Source: Solirubrobacterales bacterium
GTDB taxonomy: Bacteria > Actinomycetota > Thermoleophilia > Solirubrobacterales > Solirubrobacteraceae
Direction: 5' to 3'
Assembly (NCBI GenBank): GCA_019240115.1
Contig: JAFAYV010000072.1
Coordinates: forward strand, 1 to 44,094
Length of the DNA stretch: 44,094 bases
Part shown: positions 24,487-32,800 of the stretch, one piece after another
Position numbering within the stretch: position 1 is the stretch's first letter
Layout: every line of letters starts with the position of its first letter
Notes under the pieces: generated by a model
Database searches by the model: none
Told to the model about the DNA's origin: nothing
What the model saw: the letters and a program-made list of their open reading frames with translations, nothing else
Position numbers and translations under genes: made by a program

Positions 24487-25526
24487 TGGCGCCCTCGCTG
24501 CTCGAGCGCCAGCTGCTGCGGATCCGCAACGCGATCCCGTACTACGCCGGGCTGCACCGGGTGACGCTCGGGCAGACGCCCAAGGACCTCGTGTGGCGTC
24601 GCGAGACCGCGCGGTTGTGGCGCTATCGCAGCGACGAGCGGCGGATCTCGCCGCCGATCCTGATCGTCCACAGCCTCGTCTCCGAGAGCCACATCCTCGA
24701 TCTTCTGCCCGGCAACAGCATGGTGGCGTTCCTCTGCGAGCAGGGCTTCGACGTGTTCCTGACCGACTGGGAGCGCGCGGGGCCGGCCGATGCCGACAAC
24801 ACGCTGCAGACCTACGTCGACGACTACCTGCCGGGTGCCCTCGCCGCCGTGCGGCGCGTCAGCGGCGCCGACGAGGTGACCGTCGTCGGATACTGCCTCG
24901 GCGGCGTGCTCGCGCTGCTGCTCGGAGCCGCGCATCCCGAGCTGCCGATCCGCAACCTCGTCACGATGACCACCCCCTGCGACTTCCGCCGCCTCGGGTT
25001 CATGACATCGATGCTCGTCGCCGACCGTCTCGATCCCGATGACGTGATCGATGACACGGGCCTGGTGCCGGCGCGGTTCATCGATTTGGCGTTCCAGTCG
25101 CTGAAGCCGACCGACCCGCTCGTCCAGCAGGCCAACGTCTGGCAGCACCTGCACGACGAGCAGTGGCTGACGGGGTTCATCGCCATGAACCGGTGGGCCC
25201 GTGAGCAGCTGCCGTTTCCCGGGGCGGCGTTTCGCCAGCTCGTCGACGTGATGATCCGCGACAACGCCCTGCTGCACGGCGTCGTGCCCTGGGGCGACGA
25301 CGAGGTGCGGCTGGCCGACATCCACTGCCCGTATCTGAACGTGTTCTGCAACGCCGACGAGCTCGTCCCGCCGGCCTCCGCCGAGCCGCTGTGCGATCTC
25401 GTCGGCTCCGAGGATCGCGGCGAGCTGCGCCTGGACGCCGGTCACGTCGGCCTCGTCGCCGGCCGTCAGGCCGCCGAGGTGTCGCGACCCCGGATCGCCG
25501 AGTGGGTCGGCGAGCACAGCGCCTGA
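24486..25526 (+). CDS. phaC: Class III-type polyhydroxyalkanoate synthase subunit PhaC
   Basis: 346 residues, close to the ~355 of class III/IV PhaC and much shorter than class I/II. The lipase-like box is GYCLGG with catalytic Cys137. The likely general-base pair is Asp291 in CNADELVPP and His320 in DAGHVGLVAG. FLTDWERAGPADAD and MTTPCDFRRLGF are typical PhaC segments. The enzyme polymerises hydroxyacyl-CoAs into PHA at the granule surface. Translation is coupled to the 135-aa upstream gene. Convergent with it is a PHA-depolymerase-like gene, so synthesis and mobilisation genes are adjacent. The class III assignment rests on length and motif layout. Confidence 0.92.
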   Translation: MAPSLLERQLLRIRNAIPYYAGLHRVTLGQTPKDLVWRRETARLWRYRSDERRISPPILIVHSLVSESHILDLLPGNSMVAFLCEQGFDVFLTDWERAGPADADNTLQTYVDDYLPGALAAVRRVSGADEVTVVGYCLGGVLALLLGAAHPELPIRNLVTMTTPCDFRRLGFMTSMLVADRLDPDDVIDDTGLVPARFIDLAFQSLKPTDPLVQQANVWQHLHDEQWLTGFIAMNRWAREQLPFPGAAFRQLVDVMIRDNALLHGVVPWGDDEVRLADIHCPYLNVFCNADELVPPASAEPLCDLVGSEDRGELRLDAGHVGLVAGRQAAEVSRPRIAEWVGEHSA

Positions 25527-25530
25527 CCGC

Positions 25531-26514
25531 TCACGGGATCGGCGGCGCGGGTCGCGGCCGCGGGATCGCGCGCGTCCAGAACGTGCGTACGAGCGCGCTC
25601 GCCGCCGCTCCGGGGTTGACGAGCATGTCGGCCCGATCGCGGCGCAGCGCGGCCCGCAGCGCCGCATCGTCGATGATCAGGCCCGCCCGCCAGGCCGCGC
25701 AGTCGGCGAGGTCGTCGGCGCGCAGGAAGTCGTGGATCGCGGGCAGGATGTCGCTGGTCTCGTCCATCAGCAGCAGGTGGCCCTCGCCGGGGGCGATCAG
25801 GAGGCGCGCCTGCGGGATGTAGCGTCCGAGCAGGCAGGCGTTGCCGAGCGGCATGATCGGGTCGTCGTCGCCGGTCACGACGAGCGTCGGCGCCTGCAGC
25901 CGGTGCAGCCACGGCAGCGTCCCAGGAAAGCAGGTGAGGCCGAGCAGCTGCCAGAGGTAGCCGACGGGTGGGGGCGGCGCGAGCTGACGGGCGTCGCCGT
26001 GCTCCTCGATGAACTGCCGGTCGTGACGAGCCCGGCCGCCCATCAGATCGCCGATGACCTCCTCGTAGTGCGGCCGCCAGTAGTAGCGCAGCGGGGTCGA
26101 CATCTCCGCCAGCGTCCGCGTCGAGCCCGGCACGCCACCCCAGCCGCACGTCGTCGCGGCGAGCACGAGTCGCCGGACGCGCGCGGGCGCCCGGCGGGCG
26201 AGGATCTGCGCGATCAGCCCGCCGAAGGAGTAGCCGAGCACGTCGACGCGGTCATAACCGAGCCGATCGAGCAGGCGCTCGGTCAGCCGCCCGAGCGCCT
26301 CGAGGCTGAGCGGCCGACACGGGGTGACCGAGCGGCCCGCGCCCGGCGCGTCGAACTCGATCAGGCGCGTACCGGGGAAGACGCGGCCGAGGTCGGCCCA
26401 CATCTCCATGTGCGCGCCGATGCCGTTGATGAGCAGCAGCGGCCGCCCCTCGCCGGACTCGCGCACGTGCAGGCCCAGCCCCGACACCCTCACGAGGCGC
26501 TCCGTGGGATCCAC
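25531..26514 (-). CDS. phaZ: Medium-chain-length PHA depolymerase-like intracellular alpha/beta hydrolase
   Basis: 327 residues from GTG at 26514, overlapping the preceding stop (TAGTG). The pattern follows pseudomonad PhaZ: LLLINGIGAHMEMW, IEFDAPGAGRSVTP, VDVLGYSFGGLIAQILA with the Ser nucleophile, LVLAATTCGWGGVPG, YLWQLLGLT, and LVVTGDDDPIMPL with the acid; the His lies in APGEGHLLLMDE. It would release hydroxyalkanoate monomers from PHA granules in the cytoplasm. About 55 extra residues (DCAAWRAGLI onward) form a C-terminal extension not typical of PhaZ. It converges on phaC with only 4 nt between stops. Assignment is by remembered family pattern, so a related esterase is still possible. 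Confidence 0.78.
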   Translation of the reverse strand: MDPTERLVRVSGLGLHVRESGEGRPLLLINGIGAHMEMWADLGRVFPGTRLIEFDAPGAGRSVTPCRPLSLEALGRLTERLLDRLGYDRVDVLGYSFGGLIAQILARRAPARVRRLVLAATTCGWGGVPGSTRTLAEMSTPLRYYWRPHYEEVIGDLMGGRARHDRQFIEEHGDARQLAPPPPVGYLWQLLGLTCFPGTLPWLHRLQAPTLVVTGDDDPIMPLGNACLLGRYIPQARLLIAPGEGHLLLMDETSDILPAIHDFLRADDLADCAAWRAGLIIDDAALRAALRRDRADMLVNPGAAASALVRTFWTRAIPRPRPAPPIP

Positions 26515-27575
26515 TACAGGCGCACGTAGTCAGAGAGCCGCTCGTGCTCGAAGATCATGCTCCGCTGCATGGGGAGCTCCCGGCCCTTTCCAGCCTCCAC
26601 CGCCCGGCGGTACATCGCCAGCGCGATCGCGATGTCGACGTAGGCGAGCCCGACCGCGTCGAAGTAGATCCGCTCGTCGTCGCTCTCGCGGCCGGGCCGG
26701 TCGCCGGCCACGATCTCGACGAGGTCGCCGTCGACGTCGTCGTCGGTCAGCTCACCGTCCTGGTACATGCGACTGAGGGTCTGGGTGCGATGCTTGACCG
26801 TCTCCCAGTCGTCGCAGACGATCTTGTCACACCGCTTGGCGACCTCGTACTCGTCCTCCCAGCCGCCGACGTGGTTGTAGAACGCGCCCGGCTTCATCCA
26901 GTCGGCCTTCAGCAGCGGCGCCTGGGCGCTCGTCGCGGTGACGAGGATGTCGGCGTCGCTCGTCGCCCGCTCGCCGTCGGTCTCGGCGATCTCGAGCTCC
27001 ATGTCGGGCAGCAGGGGGGACAGCTCGCGCACGAACTGCTCCTCCTCCTCGGTCGTCTTCGCGCACACCCGGCAGCGCGCCAGCGACGGGCGTACGCTCT
27101 TGAACGCGAGCAGGTTCATCTTCGCCTGCTCGCCGCTGCCGATGAAGCCGATCGTCTCGGCGTGCTCGGGGGCTAGGTAGCGCCCCGCCAGTCCCGCCAT
27201 CGCCCCGACGCGCACGTTGGAGGCCAGCGTTCCCTCCATGACCGCGAACGGGTACCCCGCCTCGATCTCGGAGAGCACGAACAGCGCGGTCAGGTTCTGC
27301 CGCCCCTCGGCGACGTTCTCGGGGAACACTGACACCCACTTGACACCGCAGACCTTCTCGTCGTGCAGCGTCGCCGGCAGGCAGTTGATCCGCTCCTGGG
27401 TGTCCTCGTCGAAGATCTGCACGATCTTCTCCGGGAACAGAACGCGCCCCTTGCGATTGGCCAGGAGCGCGTCGTGGACGGTGTCGACCGCCAGGCCGAG
27501 GTCCAGGCAGCCCGCCTCCAGCAGGTCCTCCTGGGACAGATAGGTGACCCCGATCGCGTGCTCACCCGTGCTCAT
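26514..27575 (-). CDS. Ornithine cyclodeaminase/mu-crystallin family protein
   Basis: 353 residues. The Rossmann motif is IGFIGSGEQAKMNLLA, and preceding segments (VGAMAGLAGRYLAPEHA) match the OCD_Mu_crystall fold; DILVTATSAQAPLL is the conserved ATS turn. It belongs to the longer subgroup often labelled tyramine oxidase subunit B, which has an extended N-terminus with DEDTQERINCLPATL. Members are NAD(P)-dependent imino-acid reductases/dehydrogenases or cyclodeaminases. A Shine-Dalgarno (CCGGAGGCACGGTC) supports the ATG. It is co-transcribed with the PhaZ-like gene, an unexpected pairing. Substrate is not predictable. Confidence 0.85.
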   Translation of the reverse strand: MSTGEHAIGVTYLSQEDLLEAGCLDLGLAVDTVHDALLANRKGRVLFPEKIVQIFDEDTQERINCLPATLHDEKVCGVKWVSVFPENVAEGRQNLTALFVLSEIEAGYPFAVMEGTLASNVRVGAMAGLAGRYLAPEHAETIGFIGSGEQAKMNLLAFKSVRPSLARCRVCAKTTEEEEQFVRELSPLLPDMELEIAETDGERATSDADILVTATSAQAPLLKADWMKPGAFYNHVGGWEDEYEVAKRCDKIVCDDWETVKHRTQTLSRMYQDGELTDDDVDGDLVEIVAGDRPGRESDDERIYFDAVGLAYVDIAIALAMYRRAVEAGKGRELPMQRSMIFEHERLSDYVRL

Positions 27576-27706
27576 GACCGTGCCTCCGGTTGCTCATCCG
27601 GCGTCAGCGGGCCCGGTCGGGACCGCGCCGGGCATCCTACCCGTCGGGCGGGAGATCCAGCGCCAGCCGGGGGCCTTCACCTCCATCTGCGCGAGAGACC
27701 GTCGGC

Positions 27707-27764
27707 GGATCGGCAGGAGCGGACGGTCAGCGGATCGGCAGGAGCGGACGGTCAGCGGATCGGC
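27707..27764. repeat. 25-bp direct repeat, two full copies plus a partial third
   Basis: The 25-bp unit that begins GGATCGGCAGGAGCGGAC occupies 27707-27731 and 27732-27756, and its first 8 bases recur at 27757-27764. It spans the stop codon of the substrate-binding-like gene (27752). It is probably a slippage duplication. Confidence 0.7.
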
Positions 27765-28768
27765 GCGGGCTCTTCGCCGCGCCAGCGGACGAGCCCGGGC
27801 CGGTGCCGGGTCTGTGCCCCGGTGCGCGCGTCGATCCCGAACTCCCCCAGCAGCGTGGTCGTGCGCAATCCCGTCGCCGCCGCCCACAGCTCCCGCGCTC
27901 GCGTGCTGCCGGCGATCCGCGCGCACTCCACCGCCAGCGTCGCCGCGGCCGCCGCCTGAACGGCCGGGTAGTCGGGCCGGGCGCCGGTCAGCCGGCGGTA
28001 GGCGCCGATGAAGCTGCTCTCGTCGGGCCCGACCGCAACCGGTGCGTCGCGCGGCGCCCACTGGACGATGCCGTAGATCCCCTCGGGCGCGCCGACGGCG
28101 GCCGCAAAATCTCGCACCCCGGCGGCGATCGAGCAGATCGTCTCGGGCGGCGCCGGCGCGGCGCGCGCCCGGACGACGAGTGCGACGTCGTCCTCGAAGC
28201 GACCGGCGCTGAACAGGTCCCACCGCTCGGATGCCGCGCCGAGCTCGTCGATCGCGGCGACCCCGACCGAGGCGTCGACCTCGGTGGCCGCGACGCCGAG
28301 GCGCCGCGCCTGCGCGACCGCGCCGGCGGCGACCTGGCGCGCGAACTGACCGGGGCCGCGCACCACCACCAGCGGGACGCCGGCCGGCGCCCGGTGCGCG
28401 ACGAACGGCGCCGCGTAGCGGCTCGTGGGGGTGAGCACCGACACGATCCGGCCGGGGCAGGCGGTCTGGACGTCGTCGCCGGCACCGCCGTGGTTGAACA
28501 GCAGCCCGTCGGCGCCGGCGGCGACCGCCTCGCCGGCGGTGCGCATCAGCTGGGTCGAGTAGGGCCCGAGCAGCAGATCGCAGTCGCGCGCGAGCGCGCT
28601 CAGCGCCGGGGCGACGCGATCGACGTCGGAGGCGTCGTCCTCGATCCGCGGCCGAGGATCGCCGCCCGTGACGTCGGCCCAGGCCTCGAGGCCGCTCGCC
28701 GCCTGGCGGCCGAAGGCCGCGAAGCGGCCGGTCAGCGACAGGCACGCGCCGATCCGCAGGCCGGTCAT
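27752..28768 (-). CDS. Periplasmic-binding-protein-fold (Leu/Ile/Val-type) protein without signal peptide
   Basis: 338 residues from ATG at 28768 (an upstream in-frame start at 28822 would cross the divergent gene's promoter). LRIGACLSLTGRFAAFGRQAASGLEAW is the opening of type I amino-acid/amide-binding (LivK/AmiC) proteins, with CDLLLGPYST and DGLLFNHGGAGDDV further on. There is no hydrophobic signal or lipobox and no ABC permease or ATPase nearby. It therefore may act in the cytoplasm as a ligand sensor, as AmiC does, rather than as a transport receptor. It is divergent from a MetX-like gene with 56 nt between starts. Confidence 0.78.
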   Translation of the reverse strand: MTGLRIGACLSLTGRFAAFGRQAASGLEAWADVTGGDPRPRIEDDASDVDRVAPALSALARDCDLLLGPYSTQLMRTAGEAVAAGADGLLFNHGGAGDDVQTACPGRIVSVLTPTSRYAAPFVAHRAPAGVPLVVVRGPGQFARQVAAGAVAQARRLGVAATEVDASVGVAAIDELGAASERWDLFSAGRFEDDVALVVRARAAPAPPETICSIAAGVRDFAAAVGAPEGIYGIVQWAPRDAPVAVGPDESSFIGAYRRLTGARPDYPAVQAAAAATLAVECARIAGSTRARELWAAATGLRTTTLLGEFGIDARTGAQTRHRPGLVRWRGEEPAPIR

Positions 28769-28824
28769 CGCCGACGCGCCTCTGACATGATCGCGCGCGT
28801 CACCGAGTCGAAGGAGAGGCACCG

Positions 28825-29859
28825 ATGGCGGTCAACGAGTACTACACGGCCGACGTCCAGGGCCCGTTCGAGGAGTTCGAACTGGGCGCGTTCCCGCTGA
28901 GCACCGGGTTCACCCTGCCCGAGGCGCGGCTGGCCTACAAGACCCACGGCACCCTGAACGAGGCCAGGGACAACGCCATCCTGCTGCCGCACATGTACAC
29001 GGGCACGCTGGCGTTCATGGACGCCTACGTCGGCGAGGGGCGGCCGCTCGATCCCACCACCTACTTCATCATCCAGCCGTCGCAGCTGGGCAGCGGGATG
29101 GGATCGTCGCCGAGCAACACGCCGCCGCCGTTCAACGGCGCGGCGTTCCCGCCGGTCGCGATCGTCGATGACGTCCACGCGCAGCACCGGCTGATCACCG
29201 AGCACTTCGGGATCGAGACCCTGCAGCTGGTCAGCGGCTGGTCGATGGGCGGCCAGCAGACCTACGGCTGGGCGGTCCAGTACCCCGACATGGTCAAGCG
29301 TGCGATGCCGATCGCCGCCACGGCGGTCACGCCCGAGCACAACCGCATGTTCATCGACCTGCACACTCAGCTGCTGACCGACGACCCGGCGTGGGAGGGC
29401 GGCTTCTACACCGATTCCCACGCGGTGCACCGCGGCCTGCGCCGCCACGCCGAGGCGCTGGCGCTGATGGGCATCACCGCCGAGGCGCTTCGCGTGCAGG
29501 CCTACCGCGAGCTCGGCTTCCAGACCCGCGACGACTGGCAGCGGGGCTTCGTCGAGGCCTACTTCCTCCCGATGGATCCGAACAACCTCCTGTGCACGGC
29601 GCGGAAGTGGCGCGCGGGGGAGATCGGGGCACAGGACGCCGACGCCGCGCTGGGCCGGATCACCGCGCGCACTCGCGCGGTGGCGTTCAACGGCGACCTG
29701 TTCTTCCCGCCCGAGGTCATCGAGGAGGACGCGGCCAGGATTGCCGCGGGCGAGTTCAGGTCGATCGGCAGCGTGTGGGGTCACTTCACGATGTTCGGGC
29801 TGCGCGAGGGCGACGTCGCCGAGATCGACGCGATGTACGCGGAGATCCTCGCCAGCTAA
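28825..29859 (+). CDS. MetX-like alpha/beta-fold acyltransferase/hydrolase
   Basis: 344 residues. GFTLPEARLAYKTHGTLNEARDNAIL is the typical MetX N-terminus. The Ser nucleophile is in LVSGWSMGGQQTYGWAVQYP, the acid in FNGDLFFPPEVIEED and the His in SVWGHFTMFG. Homoserine O-acetyltransferases move an acetyl group from acetyl-CoA; this shorter subgroup lacks the long helical lid and many members are probably hydrolases or use other alcohols. A CATGAT box near 28787-28792 and a Shine-Dalgarno (GAAGGAGAGGCACCG) precede the start. No other methionine biosynthesis gene adjoins it, so a catabolic or ester-handling role is as likely as methionine synthesis. Confidence 0.85.
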   Translation: MAVNEYYTADVQGPFEEFELGAFPLSTGFTLPEARLAYKTHGTLNEARDNAILLPHMYTGTLAFMDAYVGEGRPLDPTTYFIIQPSQLGSGMGSSPSNTPPPFNGAAFPPVAIVDDVHAQHRLITEHFGIETLQLVSGWSMGGQQTYGWAVQYPDMVKRAMPIAATAVTPEHNRMFIDLHTQLLTDDPAWEGGFYTDSHAVHRGLRRHAEALALMGITAEALRVQAYRELGFQTRDDWQRGFVEAYFLPMDPNNLLCTARKWRAGEIGAQDADAALGRITARTRAVAFNGDLFFPPEVIEEDAARIAAGEFRSIGSVWGHFTMFGLREGDVAEIDAMYAEILAS

Positions 29860-29874
29860 CGGCCGGCCACCAGC

Positions 29875-30630
29875 TCAGCCGCGGCCGACGTAGGGCATGC
29901 CGGTCGCCATGACCGTCAGGAAGAGCACGTTGGCCTGCAGCGGCAGCCCGGCCATGTAGAGCACCGCGTCGACGACGGGCCCGAGGTCCATCATCGGCTC
30001 GGCGAGCCGCGAGCCGCTCGGCTGCATCGCCTCCTGGCCGAGGCCGTGGCTCAGCTCGGTCAGCGCATTGCCGACGTCGATCTGCCCGCAGGCGATGTTG
30101 GCGTCGCGGCCCTCGAGCGCCAGGCCCCGGGTCAGCCCGGTGATCGCGTGCTTAGTCGCGGTGTAGGCGATCGCGTGCGGTCGCGGGACGTGCGCCGAGA
30201 TCGAGCCGTTGTTGATGATCCGCCCCCCGGACGGGGACTGCGCGCGCATCGCGCGAAACGCCGCCTGGGCGCACAGGAAGCAGCCGGTCAGGTTGACGTC
30301 GACCGTCGCGCGCCACTGCGCGACGTCGACCTCGTCGACCGGCGCCGTCGGGCCGAACGTCCCCGCGTTGTTGAACAGCAGGTCCACGCGCCCGAAGCGC
30401 TCGAGCACCTGCGCGAACAGCGCCCGCACGGCCTCGGTGTCGGCGACGTCGGTCGGCACCACGAGGGCGCGGGCCTGCGAGGCGTCGGCGACCGTCTCGC
30501 GCAGCGCCTGCTCCCGGCGGCCGGCGAGCGCGACGCGGTAGTCGGCGGCCAGCAGCGCCGCCGCGACGGCTCGGCCGATGCCCGAGCCGGCGCCGGTGAT
30601 CACCGCCACGGGTCCATGCTCGGCCACCAC
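29875..30630 (-). CDS. Short-chain dehydrogenase/reductase (intact)
   Basis: 251 residues. The cofactor motif is [12 protein letters not shown], the NNAG motif is in [11 protein letters not shown], and the catalytic Ser/Tyr/Lys are in [30 protein letters not shown] with RREQALRE after strand 2 suggests NADP preference (Arg pair). It reduces a ketone or oxidises an alcohol. GTG codons at 30630 and 30627 are both possible starts; a TAACCT box (complement of 30635-30640) ends 7 nt before the second, which favours a leaderless start at 30627. It converges on the MetX-like gene. If it acts as an acetoacetyl-CoA-reductase-type enzyme it could supply the PHA synthase, but no motif proves that. Confidence 0.9.
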   Translation of the reverse strand: MVAEHGPVAVITGAGSGIGRAVAAALLAADYRVALAGRREQALRETVADASQARALVVPTDVADTEAVRALFAQVLERFGRVDLLFNNAGTFGPTAPVDEVDVAQWRATVDVNLTGCFLCAQAAFRAMRAQSPSGGRIINNGSISAHVPRPHAIAYTATKHAITGLTRGLALEGRDANIACGQIDVGNALTELSHGLGQEAMQPSGSRLAEPMMDLGPVVDAVLYMAGLPLQANVLFLTVMATGMPYVGRG

Positions 30631-30700
30631 GCAGAGGTTACGGCGTCAGTGGGAGGGCCGTGGTCCGGCGGCTGACGAGTCGCGCGCTGCTGTGCGATCC

Positions 30701-30749
30701 CTCGCGCGGGCCGTCTCAGGGCGATTCTCGCGCGGGTCGTCTTAGGGCG
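30701..30749. repeat. Imperfect 23-bp direct repeat, two copies
   Basis: The unit starts CTCGCGCGGGCCGTCT at 30701-30723 and recurs with two changes at 30727-30749, overlapping the stop of the GH79-like gene. It fills most of the gap between that gene and the SDR start. Confidence 0.6.
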
Positions 30750-32262
30750 GCGACAGCGTCAGCAGCGTCGCGCTCGCGGAGGGCAGGGTCATCTCGTAGG
30801 AGCCGGCCCGGGGGGCGACGGTCTGCGGCACGGGGGCTCCCAGCGCGCCCGTCGTCGTCGTGCCGAAGCTCTGCCCGCCGAGGGTGACGTCCTGTGCGTA
30901 GGCGCTGCTCGCGAGCAGGCTCTCGATCGCCCCCGGTTCGGACCCGTAGCCGGCCGGGGCGCGGAGCGCAATCGAGGCGCCGCCGCTCAGGCTGTCGTTG
31001 ATCAGCAGGACGCGGACGCTGTTGTCGCTCCCGCGCGTCGCCCAGATGCGCACCACCTTCGGGTCGCCGGAGGCGACGCGCAGCAGCTGTGAGCCCTCGG
31101 GCGCGGCCTCGGCGAACAGGAGCGCTCCGTAGTAGAGCGGGCGGACCGTCGCCTCCCAGCCCGCGCCGGAGCGGGCGATGTTGAACAGGGAGTTGACCGA
31201 GTTCGGGTACGTGTGGAGGTTGACGCCGTCGACTCCGGCGCGGGCGAGTGAGAACAGCGCATCCAGCGACCACAGCGCCGAGGCCATCGTGTCGCTGACG
31301 CCGGGGCGACCGTTGCAGCTGATCGACCCCATCTCGTCGACGCGAAAGCTCGCGCCGGCCCGGTGAGCGACCCCGACGTAGGACCGCAGGCCGCCGCCCA
31401 GCAGGTTGCGCGACGCCGTCAGGCTGAGCAGGTTGGGAACCGATGGATACTGGGGGGAGGCGGGATCGGTGACGCAGTTGATCAGCGGGTAGGCGTGGGT
31501 GGTCAGCGCCCGCACGGGCGACGCCGGCGTCAAGAGGCGGCTGAACGCCGCCATCCAGGGCACCCGGCTCGTCTCCGGACCGGCGATCGCCACGCGGGGC
31601 ATGACGCGCAGCGTGCGCGCGAACTCTGCGGTGAAGCCCGCCGGGCTGTAGCTGCGGCCTCGGGAGTACACGGGGGTGCCGGCGTCGCCGTACCACGGCT
31701 CGGGGTGGCCGTGCAGGCTCCGATACCAGGGGACGACCGGATAGAGGTCGGGCTCGTTGCCGATCTGCAGCGAGTCGACGTAGGGCCTGCCGACGCCGTC
31801 GAGCAGCTGCGCCGCCTCGACCTGCGAGATCCGGGTCCGGTCGGCCTCGAGATTGACGCCCAGCATCATCCGCAGATCCATCGCCTGGGCGAACCGGTGC
31901 GCGATCGCCGTCCAGCTCGGCGTCAGGTCGTAGGTGACCCCGAGCGGCCTTGCCATCCCCCGGACCGGCCACCACGTCCGATCGGTGCTCTGACCCCCGA
32001 CCCGGAGCACCGGCCGCCCCACGGGATCGAGGTTGCGGATCAGGCGCTCGAGGACGGGATCGACGGTCTGACCGCTGCCGAACCACGTCGGGATCGTGTT
32101 GTACTCGAGCGCGAGACCGAGGAAGCCCGAGGGCAGCGGCCGGGTGACCGGGACGTCGCTCACCGCGGCCGTCACCACGCTGGCGCGCGCGATCGCCGTC
32201 CCGCCGCCGAGGCTCGCGAGCACGGTGAGCAGGGCGACGATGCGGCGCCTCCGGGAGGTCAC
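30742..32262 (-). CDS. Secreted GH79-like glycoside hydrolase (beta-glucuronidase type)
   Basis: 506 residues from GTG at 32262; a GATACT box (complement of 32271-32276) lies 8 nt upstream. A signal peptide covers about residues 1-28 (RRRRIVALLTVLASLGGG). The barrel has LALEYNTIP near its start, acid/base Glu in LQIGNEPDLYP and a candidate nucleophile Glu in FRVDEMGSISCNG. A C-terminal beta-domain follows from about residue 400 with SVRVLLINDSL and a Ser/Thr-rich end, as in GH79 heparanase-like and beta-glucuronidase proteins. It would cut glucuronides or related glycosides outside the cell. A GH2 beta-glucuronidase/galactosidase-like gene lies at the right end of the window. Confidence 0.82.
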   Translation of the reverse strand: MTSRRRRIVALLTVLASLGGGTAIARASVVTAAVSDVPVTRPLPSGFLGLALEYNTIPTWFGSGQTVDPVLERLIRNLDPVGRPVLRVGGQSTDRTWWPVRGMARPLGVTYDLTPSWTAIAHRFAQAMDLRMMLGVNLEADRTRISQVEAAQLLDGVGRPYVDSLQIGNEPDLYPVVPWYRSLHGHPEPWYGDAGTPVYSRGRSYSPAGFTAEFARTLRVMPRVAIAGPETSRVPWMAAFSRLLTPASPVRALTTHAYPLINCVTDPASPQYPSVPNLLSLTASRNLLGGGLRSYVGVAHRAGASFRVDEMGSISCNGRPGVSDTMASALWSLDALFSLARAGVDGVNLHTYPNSVNSLFNIARSGAGWEATVRPLYYGALLFAEAAPEGSQLLRVASGDPKVVRIWATRGSDNSVRVLLINDSLSGGASIALRAPAGYGSEPGAIESLLASSAYAQDVTLGGQSFGTTTTGALGAPVPQTVAPRAGSYEMTLPSASATLLTLSPP

Positions 32263-32292
32263 GCTGCGGCAGTATCAGGCATGCGGAGGCGA

Positions 32293-32778
32293 TCAGTCGA
32301 CGAGCAGCCGCTGGGACCCGAGCCGCACCTGGTCTCCGGGCTCGAGCCGGCAGCGAACGACGCGCCGGCGATTGACGCGCGAGCCGTTGGTCGAGTCGAG
32401 GTCCTGCAGGACCCAGTGGCCGTCCCGGAAGCGCAGCCGGGCGTGGCGCCGCGACACCGTCGGGTCGTGCAGGACGACGTCGCAGGCCGGATGACGGCCG
32501 ACGAGCAGCTCGGCGCGGGCGCCGGCCCAGTCGAGCGCGAGCAGCACCTCGCAGCCTCCCGGCCAGGCCTCGCGAGCCAGGCGCCGCGTGATCCGCGCCA
32601 GCGCCTGCTGCGGGCGCCGCACGGTCAAGTCGCCGACGAGCCGCTGTGGGTCAAGGACGCGACTGCGCAGCAGCTCGTCGAGGCGGTGGGCGAGCGTCGC
32701 ATCCGAGAGCAGCCCGTCGCCGTAGGCCGCGTTCAGGACGGCCGCGAGGCGCTGGCGCGAGGCGCCCGGTCCGAGCAT
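32293..32778 (-). CDS. DUF1707-FHA domain protein
   Basis: 161 residues from ATG at 32778. Residues 5-55 (SRQRLAAVLNAAYGDGLL and SDATLAHRLDELL) match DUF1707, a small actinobacterial helical domain. The C-terminal FHA domain has LLVGRHPACDVVLHDPTVSRRHARL and LQDLDSTNGSRVN, with the Arg, Ser and His that bind phosphothreonine. It probably docks onto a Ser/Thr-kinase substrate. No Shine-Dalgarno is evident. The same frame stays open upstream through a 20-bp tandem repeat array, in which in-frame ATGs recur every 60 nt (for example 32976), so a longer N-terminus of repeated MDNRG units is formally possible. Confidence 0.85.
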   Translation of the reverse strand: MLGPGASRQRLAAVLNAAYGDGLLSDATLAHRLDELLRSRVLDPQRLVGDLTVRRPQQALARITRRLAREAWPGGCEVLLALDWAGARAELLVGRHPACDVVLHDPTVSRRHARLRFRDGHWVLQDLDSTNGSRVNRRRVVRCRLEPGDQVRLGSQRLLVD

Positions 32779-32800
32779 GGGCGTGCAGTCTCGCGCGGCG

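Noticed and set aside
28825-29859. Methionine biosynthesis gene metX
   Set aside because: The fold and motifs fit, but there are no neighbouring methionine genes and the protein is short for MetX, so no symbol was assigned.
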